Shown here piece after piece: positions 32,525 to 37,659 of a stretch of 37,659 nt of DNA. A model generated the notes under the pieces. That model saw nothing but the letters and a program-made list of their open reading frames with translations. It was not told where the DNA came from and searched no databases. How positions within the stretch are numbered: the stretch's first letter is position 1; each line of letters begins with the position of its first letter. The DNA comes from an uncultured Spirochaetales bacterium (lineage in GTDB: Bacteria > Spirochaetota > Spirochaetia > Sphaerochaetales > Sphaerochaetaceae), in the NCBI GenBank assembly GCA_949300325.1, contig CASGDQ010000015.1, positions 1 through 37,659 on the forward strand, given 5' to 3'. The translations under genes were made by a program, and so were the position numbers.

Positions 32525-33007
32525 TCAGAATTTCAATACTATTTCGCTCTTTTGCGGGATGAGCTGCACCAGCTCTATTCCCGCGCTTTCCATCATCTTG
32601 CGGGAAGCCTTTGTGGCATCGGTATCCCTGTACTTGTCTGACAGGTATATGACCTTTCTGATTCCTGTCTGTATGATGGCCTTTGCGCATTCGTTGCATG
32701 GAAAAAGCGCCACATAGAGCGTAGCTCCTTTCAATGAAGATATGGGGGAGTTGAGTATTGCATTGAGTTCGGCATGGCAGACGTATGGGTATTTAGTCTC
32801 TATCCATTCTCCCTCTCTAGCCCAAGGAAGCTCGTCATCCGAGCATCCGATCGGAAAGCCGTTGTAGCCGACGCCTATGATCTTTTTTTCCGGGCTTACA
32901 ATGCATGCACCGACCTGTGTGTTCGGGTCCTTGCTCCTCATGCTTGAAAGCACTGCGATGCCCATGAAGTATTCATCCCAGGATATGTAGTCTTTTCTTT
33001 TGTCCAT
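32525..33007 (-). CDS. dCMP deaminase
   Basis: 160-residue zinc deaminase converting dCMP to dUMP, feeding dTMP synthesis. Zinc motifs CHAELNAI (about residues 77-84) and PCNEC (about 103-107) are intact, and NTQVGACIV and GYNGFPIG match the dCMP rather than cytidine deaminase branch. Start at 33007 is favoured because AAGGAGG is 7 nt away; the ATG at 33013 would be only 1 nt from it. It follows the hydrolase gene by 2 nt, so the two share a transcript. See the small ORF and hairpin just downstream. Confidence 0.9.
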   Translation of the reverse strand: MDKRKDYISWDEYFMGIAVLSSMRSKDPNTQVGACIVSPEKKIIGVGYNGFPIGCSDDELPWAREGEWIETKYPYVCHAELNAILNSPISSLKGATLYVALFPCNECAKAIIQTGIRKVIYLSDKYRDTDATKASRKMMESAGIELVQLIPQKSEIVLKF

Positions 33008-33009
33008 TT

Positions 33010-33933
33010 TCATTCCTCCTTTGAAAAGAAATCGAGTATGTCCTTCGTATATTCCTTCTTTGTGGAATCATACATCAAAAGCGAGTGCCGTGTATGCCGG
33101 TATGGCGGCATCGAGGGGCTTTTTGCTTCCAAACGCCTGCTTTTGACATGATCTAAAATGATTTTCTGGTTCTTGAACGGCACTGTCTTATCCCCCTTGT
33201 CGTGGATGCTGATCATGGGAACCGTGATCTTTGAAAGATTTTTTCTTACCGCTTTCATGCTGTATACAAGCGACAGCCCAGGGCCGATGAACAGGCCTGA
33301 ATATCCTGTCCATTCCTCATCCCCGTCTTCCGAGTCCTCATGGCCGCAGCCAGTTTTGGCGCCTATGCTCTTTCTGAAAAGGCCGAGGGTGCGTACAAAA
33401 TATGCTTGAAAGTTTGTGACTATGCCGTATCTTATCAGGCTGTTGTAGACGACAGGTGCAGAGAGCACTGCAATTGCAGTCATCTCGCTGCCTGTATTTG
33501 AGTATTTTTCTGCCAGCTTGAGCGTCATCTCTCCGCCCATGGAAACCCCTACGACGAACAGCTTCTCATATCTTTTTCTCAAATATATGTAGTAATCATC
33601 GATGAAAGAAAACCATTGGCTGAAGGTGGTGTTTTCAAAATCATGCCAATCGGCGCCAAAGGTAGGAATCAGCGGCGCATAAACGTCGAAGCCGTTTTCG
33701 CTGAACATCTTGGCCGGATAGCTGTACATGTTCGGTGCTGTCGGAAATCCATGTATGAACAGTACGCATCTTTTATTGCCATTCTCGATTATTATGGATC
33801 TGCATTTCGGACTGAAGCATTTGCTTTCATCGCTGACAAGCTTTTTTTTCCCTTCATCCTTATAAAAGGGAAGGGCTACGTTCCATATTATGAACAATAT
33901 CGCTGCAATAGCTATAGTGATGAACGCTGCCAT
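33010..33933 (-). CDS. alpha/beta hydrolase with N-terminal membrane anchor
   Basis: 307-residue hydrolase of the carboxylesterase/lysophospholipase type. One membrane helix at the N-terminus (about 2-24), then HGFPTAPNMY (oxyanion region), nucleophile elbow GVSMGGE (Ser), acid in HDKGDKTVP and catalytic His in RHSLLMYD near the C-terminus. Likely acts on esters or lipids at the membrane; the catalytic domain would be cytoplasmic if the anchor is N-out. An alternative TTG start at 33972 has no ribosome site; ATG 33933 lies 7 nt after an extended -10 box. Upstream of and co-transcribed with dCMP deaminase. Confidence 0.8.
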   Translation of the reverse strand: MAAFITIAIAAILFIIWNVALPFYKDEGKKKLVSDESKCFSPKCRSIIIENGNKRCVLFIHGFPTAPNMYSYPAKMFSENGFDVYAPLIPTFGADWHDFENTTFSQWFSFIDDYYIYLRKRYEKLFVVGVSMGGEMTLKLAEKYSNTGSEMTAIAVLSAPVVYNSLIRYGIVTNFQAYFVRTLGLFRKSIGAKTGCGHEDSEDGDEEWTGYSGLFIGPGLSLVYSMKAVRKNLSKITVPMISIHDKGDKTVPFKNQKIILDHVKSRRLEAKSPSMPPYRHTRHSLLMYDSTKKEYTKDILDFFSKEE

Positions 33934-33940
33934 GAATAAG

Positions 33941-33949
33941 ACTATAACA
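33941..33949 (-). promoter_or_regulatory. extended -10 promoter of the hydrolase gene, leaderless
   Basis: Minus strand TGT-TATAGT (33949-33941), an extended -10 element, then 7 nt to the ATG at 33933. The -35 is poor, as is usual with extended -10 promoters. Confidence 0.5.
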
Positions 33950-33993
33950 TGAGGCAGTGCCAAATAGAACAATACGATAAGAAAAAGATGATG

Positions 33994-34024
33994 AAAAAAC
34001 CGCAGAAGACATTCTCCTGCGGTT
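33994..34024 (-). terminator. intrinsic terminator of the oadGAB operon
   Basis: Minus-strand AACCGCAG (34024-34017) pairs with CTGCGGTT (34005-33998), followed by a T-run through 33994. It lies 22 nt after the oadB stop. Confidence 0.85.
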
Positions 34025-34046
34025 GAAGTTTTCTCTGCTTTGCTTT

Positions 34047-35243
34047 TTAAAGAGCATTCATCATCGTAGGAACTACAGAGATGAGCACGCCGGCAGCAAC
34101 AGCGCTTCCGATAACTCCGGATACGTTCGGTCCCATTGCGTGCATGAGAAGGAAGTTCTGTGGATCTTCCTCCTGTCCGACCTTGCTGGAAACACGAGCC
34201 GCCATAGGAACAGCCGAAACACCTGCCGATCCGATGAGCGGATTGACCGGATGCTTCGGGTCTACCTTGTTCATGAGCTTTGCAAGCAGCACTCCTCCTG
34301 CGGTTCCAACTCCGAATGCAACCATTCCGAGAAGAAGGATGCCAAGAGTCTCGAGGTTGAGGAACTTGTCAGCAGCCATCTTGGAGCCTACGGAAAGTCC
34401 GAGGAAGATCGTGACTGTGTTCATCAGCGCATTCTGCATCGTATCGGAAAGCCTTCCTACAACTCCGCATTCCTTTGCGAGGTTGCCGAACATGAGAGCT
34501 CCGATAAGAGGACATGCGGAAGGAAGAAGGATTGCGCAGACTGTGAGAACCATGATCGGGAATATGATCTTCTCGAGCCTGGATACAGGTCTGAGCTGCT
34601 CCATCCTGATCATCCTTTCCTTCTTTGTCGTAAGGGCCTTCATGATAGGCGGCTGGATGATCGGAACAAGTGCCATGTACGAGTAGGCCGCAACCGCGAT
34701 CGATCCGAGATAATCCGGTGCAAGCCTGCTTGTTACATAGATTGCCGTAGGTCCGTCCGCACCTCCGATGATTCCAATTGAAGAAGCTACGAAGAGGTCG
34801 AAGTTGATTCCAGGAATGAATGAAAGCAGCAACGATCCGATAAGTGCGGTGAAGATGCCGAGCTGGGCAGCCGCTCCGAGCAAAAGCGTCTTCGGGTTTG
34901 CAATCAGCGGTCCGAAATCGGTCATCGCTCCGACGCCCATGAAGATGAGCACCGGGAAAAGACCGGTATCGATACCTGCCGAAAAGAGGATCGAGATGAA
35001 TCCCGGGTCCCCTGTGGAAGGATCGACGCTGGCGATATATGCCATCGGGATATTGGAAAGGATACAGCCCATTCCGATCGGTACGAGCAGAAGCGGCTCA
35101 AATCCTTTCTTTATTGCTAGATATAAGAGCACAAATCCTACAAGGATCATGAGGGCATTCCCGATACCGCCTTGATCGACGAGAAAGCCCTTGAGTCCCG
35201 TGGAAAGTGCAAGCTGTTGGAATCCGTTTATAATTGCCTGCAT
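34047..35243 (-). CDS. oadB: Na+-translocating decarboxylase beta subunit
   Basis: 398-residue membrane subunit (OadB/GcdB/MmdB family) that couples decarboxylation of carboxybiotin to Na+ export. About ten helices. The key Asp lies in [12 protein letters not shown] (about residues 154-165), the counterpart of Asp203 of the Klebsiella enzyme; [13 protein letters not shown] and [18 protein letters not shown] near the C-terminus are also typical. Ribosome site GGGAGA close to the ATG. Third gene of the operon, 13 nt after oadA, before a terminator. Confidence 0.94.
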   Translation of the reverse strand: MQAIINGFQQLALSTGLKGFLVDQGGIGNALMILVGFVLLYLAIKKGFEPLLLVPIGMGCILSNIPMAYIASVDPSTGDPGFISILFSAGIDTGLFPVLIFMGVGAMTDFGPLIANPKTLLLGAAAQLGIFTALIGSLLLSFIPGINFDLFVASSIGIIGGADGPTAIYVTSRLAPDYLGSIAVAAYSYMALVPIIQPPIMKALTTKKERMIRMEQLRPVSRLEKIIFPIMVLTVCAILLPSACPLIGALMFGNLAKECGVVGRLSDTMQNALMNTVTIFLGLSVGSKMAADKFLNLETLGILLLGMVAFGVGTAGGVLLAKLMNKVDPKHPVNPLIGSAGVSAVPMAARVSSKVGQEEDPQNFLLMHAMGPNVSGVIGSAVAAGVLISVVPTMMNAL

Positions 35244-35256
35244 TTTATTCTCCCTA

Positions 35257-37365
35257 TCAGCCGATGATCATGAGCGTGTCGCCAGCCTGGAGCTGATCAC
35301 CCTGGTTGACGCAGATTTCACTTACAGTGCCATCGCATGGGCTGTAGATCTCATTCTCCATCTTCATGGCTTCCATCACCATAAGGATGTCGTTCTTCTT
35401 CACAGCATCTCCTGCCTTTACATTAAAGCGGAGAGCAAGACCGGGCATCGGTGCCTTGATTTCCGTAGCGCCTGCTGCAGCTGGTGCCTTTGGAGCCGGT
35501 TCTGCTGCTTTCGGTGCTTCAGCAGGAGCTTCTGCAACAGTCTCGACAACAGTTCCGCCGATTGTGATGAGCACATCGCCAGCCTGAACCTGATCACCCT
35601 GGTTGATTACGATTGAAGAGACAACTCCGTCACATGGGCTGTAGATTTCATTTTCCATCTTCATGGCTTCCATCACCATGAGGATGTCATTCTTCTTGAC
35701 TGTATCGCCGACCTTGACGTTGAAGCGGAGAGCAAGTCCGGGCATTGGTGCCTTTACTTCCGTAGTGGAGCTGGTTGTCACAACCTTTGCCGCAGGCTTT
35801 GCTGCAGCAGCCTTGATCCCATCTTCGATCGAAAGAGGATACTTTACGCCGTTTACAACAGCGCTGTCCTTCTCGAGCTTGACGCCGTAGCTGACTCCGT
35901 TGACGGTTACGGTGTATTCGCCGTTTCCGCTCTTCTTCTCTTCTTTCTTGGCCTCAGCACTGACTTTTCTCACTCCGTTCACATGTGCCTTGCCTGTAAG
36001 ATAAAGGATACCCTTTTCCTTACATGCTGCTGCGATGAATACATTCTCATCGGTGATCGGAAGTCCTGCTTCCTTGAGCATCGCCTCTGCGGCCTTTCTG
36101 CCTTTCTTCGGGTCTCTGTCGTTGATATCGACGCACTTCTCGGTTGTCGGCTCGAGCTTGAGCTGTTCGCTTGCAAGCTTCACAACTTCCGGATCCGGAG
36201 CTACAGGTGTCTTTCCGAAGTAGCCGAGAACCATCTTGCCGTATCCTTCAGCAAACTTCTTCCAAGGTCCGAACATGACGTTATTGAACGCCTGCTGGAA
36301 ATAGAACTGGCTGACCGGGGTGACGCTTGTGCCGAATCCGCCCTTTGCAACAGTTTCGCCCATAGCTTCCACGATGAGGGGGTACTTGTCCATGAGGTTG
36401 TTGTCCCTGAGCATCTGGGTATTTGCGGTGAGAGCTCCGCCGGGGAGCGGGAAGAACGGGATGTTCGGGTTGACCATCGTTGCTTCCGGTGGGAGGAAGT
36501 AGTCTTTCATGCACTCTTCGAATACGCGTTCTGCTTCCTGGACCTTTGCGATATCGATATCGAGGGTATAGTCGGTTCCTCTGAGAGCATGCCACATTGT
36601 GATGATGTCGGGCTGGCAGGTTCCGCCGGAGCACGGGCTCATCGAGAGGTCGACCTGTGTAGCGCCTGCTTCAAGTGCAGACATGTACTGCTGGATCGAT
36701 ACTCCTGCTGTCTCGTGTGAGTGGAATACGATGTTCATATCCGGTCCGAGAAGCTTTCTTGCTCTCTTGATCGTCTCATAGACGTTGTGAGGGGTGCTTG
36801 TTCCTGAAGCATCCTTGAAGCATACGCTGTCAAATGGAATATCGGCATCGAGAATCTGGCGGAGGATCCTTTCATAGAAATCGGGATCGTGTGCGCCTGT
36901 AACTCCTTCAGGAAGGCTCATCATGGTAACGGTGACCTCATGGCGGAGACCTGCATCATGGATGGCCTTTCCGCTGTCGATGAGGTTGTTGACATCATTG
37001 AGGGCATCGAAGTTCCTGATTGTCGTCATTCCATGCTTCTTGAAGAGCTCTGCATGGAGCTTGATCATATCTCTCGGCTGGGAGTCGAGTCCGACGATGT
37101 TGACTCCTCTTGCAAGTGTCTGGAGGTTTGCATCAGGTCCTGCGACCTTTCTGAATTCGTCCATCATTGCAAATGCATCTTCGTTGGTATAGAAATAGAG
37201 TGCCTGGAATCTTGCTCCGCCACCTGCTTCAAAGTGGGTGATGCCCGCTTCCTTGGCTGCGGCTACCGCAGGCATGAAATCTTTGGTGAAAACACGAGCT
37301 CCGTATACCGACTGGAAGCCGTCACGGAATGCTGTACACATGAATTTAACTTTTTTCTTGCTCAT
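35257..37365 (-). CDS. oadA: oxaloacetate decarboxylase alpha subunit with two tandem biotinyl domains
   Basis: 702-residue cytoplasmic carboxyltransferase. Residues about 1-300 form the carboxyltransferase TIM barrel ([27 protein letters not shown]), about 300-470 the PYC_OADA helical domain, then a linker. Two biotinyl domains follow at residues 535-603 and 634-702, each with EAMKMENEI; biotinylated lysines would be Lys569 and Lys668. A 30-residue Ala/Pro/Glu linker separates them. Normal OadA (about 590-600 residues) has one such domain. It moves the carboxyl from oxaloacetate to biotin for OadB. A related reading is pyruvate carboxylase subunit B, but oadG and oadB on either side settle the role. 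Confidence 0.93.
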   Translation of the reverse strand: MSKKKVKFMCTAFRDGFQSVYGARVFTKDFMPAVAAAKEAGITHFEAGGGARFQALYFYTNEDAFAMMDEFRKVAGPDANLQTLARGVNIVGLDSQPRDMIKLHAELFKKHGMTTIRNFDALNDVNNLIDSGKAIHDAGLRHEVTVTMMSLPEGVTGAHDPDFYERILRQILDADIPFDSVCFKDASGTSTPHNVYETIKRARKLLGPDMNIVFHSHETAGVSIQQYMSALEAGATQVDLSMSPCSGGTCQPDIITMWHALRGTDYTLDIDIAKVQEAERVFEECMKDYFLPPEATMVNPNIPFFPLPGGALTANTQMLRDNNLMDKYPLIVEAMGETVAKGGFGTSVTPVSQFYFQQAFNNVMFGPWKKFAEGYGKMVLGYFGKTPVAPDPEVVKLASEQLKLEPTTEKCVDINDRDPKKGRKAAEAMLKEAGLPITDENVFIAAACKEKGILYLTGKAHVNGVRKVSAEAKKEEKKSGNGEYTVTVNGVSYGVKLEKDSAVVNGVKYPLSIEDGIKAAAAKPAAKVVTTSSTTEVKAPMPGLALRFNVKVGDTVKKNDILMVMEAMKMENEIYSPCDGVVSSIVINQGDQVQAGDVLITIGGTVVETVAEAPAEAPKAAEPAPKAPAAAGATEIKAPMPGLALRFNVKAGDAVKKNDILMVMEAMKMENEIYSPCDGTVSEICVNQGDQLQAGDTLMIIG
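35260..35466 (-). repeat. second copy of the duplicated biotinyl domain
   Basis: Encodes residues 634-702 of OadA. Nearly identical in DNA and protein to 35557-35763, offset 297 bp, implying a recent in-frame tandem duplication or continued gene conversion. Confidence 0.85.
35557..35763 (-). repeat. first copy of the duplicated biotinyl domain
   Basis: Encodes residues 535-603 of OadA; partner of 35260-35466. Confidence 0.85.
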
Positions 37366-37379
37366 TTCTTTCGTTCCCC

Positions 37380-37655
37380 TTATCTGTTTTTGTCATAGGC
37401 TGCTGCGATTGCAGCTGCGATTGCAGCGGAATCATCCTTCTTTGCTGCGACCTTCGGCTCTGAAGCCTGAGATCTTTTTGCAGCAGGTGCTGCCGGCTGT
37501 GCGGGCTGGATCTTCATTACGATCTTGCTCATCAGTTTTGTTGCAAATATGAGTATTACAAGAAATAGGAAGACTGTGCCCATGCCGAGAACCAGAAGAA
37601 TCCCTCCGTCCTTGATCTGTTGGATGAGAACGTCCTTTGGCAGGTTTGTTAACAA
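37380..37655 (-). CDS. oadG: oxaloacetate decarboxylase gamma subunit (start may lie beyond the window)
   Basis: About 91 residues visible: a single membrane helix (about 19-40, GILLVLGMGTVFLFLVILIFA, typical of OadG), then an Ala/Pro-rich flexible stretch and a short C-terminal helix (AAIAAAIAAAYDKNR) that in characterised enzymes binds the alpha subunit and Zn. It assembles the alpha and beta subunits. The only start inside the window is TTG at 37655; the frame stays open to the edge, so the true start may be upstream. Ends 14 nt before oadA. Confidence 0.85.
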   Translation of the reverse strand: MLTNLPKDVLIQQIKDGGILLVLGMGTVFLFLVILIFATKLMSKIVMKIQPAQPAAPAAKRSQASEPKVAAKKDDSAAIAAAIAAAYDKNR

Positions 37656-37659
37656 TGTC

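Noticed and set aside
33261..33269. Another TGTATACAA close to the GntR operator core
   Set aside because: Lies inside the alpha/beta hydrolase coding sequence, lacks the full palindrome and no promoter is near; treated as chance.
1..37659. tRNA/rRNA genes, CRISPR array, insertion sequences, prophage or toxin-antitoxin genes
   Set aside because: Looked for on both strands by eye; no cloverleaf, spaced repeat array, transposase or integrase sequence was found.

Overview
The window looks like chromosomal DNA of an anaerobic, probably gut-associated fermentative bacterium. My best guess is the Spirochaetota (Sphaerochaeta/Treponema-like). The guess rests on the mixture of GTP-type PEP carboxykinase, a Na+-translocating oxaloacetate decarboxylase, an ECF vitamin transporter, sigma-54 control and TTT/TRAP-age carboxylate uptake; no rRNA or other phylogenetic marker is present, so this is an inference. 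No tRNA, rRNA, CRISPR array, insertion sequence or phage gene was seen, and no gene-free stretch exceeds 300 bases.

Layout. 1-1977: GTP-dependent PEP carboxykinase and its terminator. 2019-5319: a LysR regulator divergent from a cation/proton antiporter and an MgtC-type protein, with a 23-codon leader ORF in front of the antiporter. 5351-7138: WYL-domain regulator and ribonuclease D, ending against a convergent M20 peptidase (7100-8149). 8229-12319: DUF3842 protein, then a complete ECF transporter (two ATPases, T and S components) behind a structured leader that ends in an intrinsic terminator, then a small unknown protein. 12344-14442: YghZ-type aldo-keto reductase convergent with a DUF362 protein. 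14551-29718: a large carboxylate/sugar-acid catabolic region (below). 29744-33933: selenium-dependent xanthine dehydrogenase family protein, a possible small ORF, dCMP deaminase and a membrane-anchored alpha/beta hydrolase. 34047-37655: oxaloacetate decarboxylase gamma-alpha-beta (minus strand, order G-A-B), whose alpha subunit carries two tandem biotinyl domains.

The catabolic region is the most interesting part. A PrpR-type sigma-54 activator (16294-18204) is followed by five TGAAAC repeats spaced about one helical turn and then a -24/-12-like promoter. Behind it lie a PdxA2-type dehydrogenase, a tripartite tricarboxylate transporter (TctB, TctA, TctC), an Asp/Glu-racemase-like protein lacking its second catalytic cysteine, and a VOC protein. 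A GntR/FCD regulator comes next, divergent from a second operon: split transketolase, iron alcohol dehydrogenase, LarA-type nickel-pincer racemase, and xylose-isomerase-like TIM barrel. The same 12-bp palindrome ATTGTATACAAT sits at the predicted start of transcription of the transketolase operon and of the glycerate kinase gene 9 kb away, and a near copy precedes the GntR gene. Together this suggests one regulon: uptake of a hydroxy-carboxylate, stereochemical inversion, redox and isomerase steps, C2 transfer, and entry to glycolysis as 2-phosphoglycerate, with PEP carboxykinase and the Na+-pump decarboxylase able to handle C3/C4 flow. The substrate cannot be read from sequence and the combination is not one I recognise as a described pathway.

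A second theme is translation initiation. Several genes with no Shine-Dalgarno sequence have a good -10 hexamer (often with a -35 at 17 bp) ending only 6-7 nt before ATG, implying leaderless mRNAs; this rule also decides several start codons.
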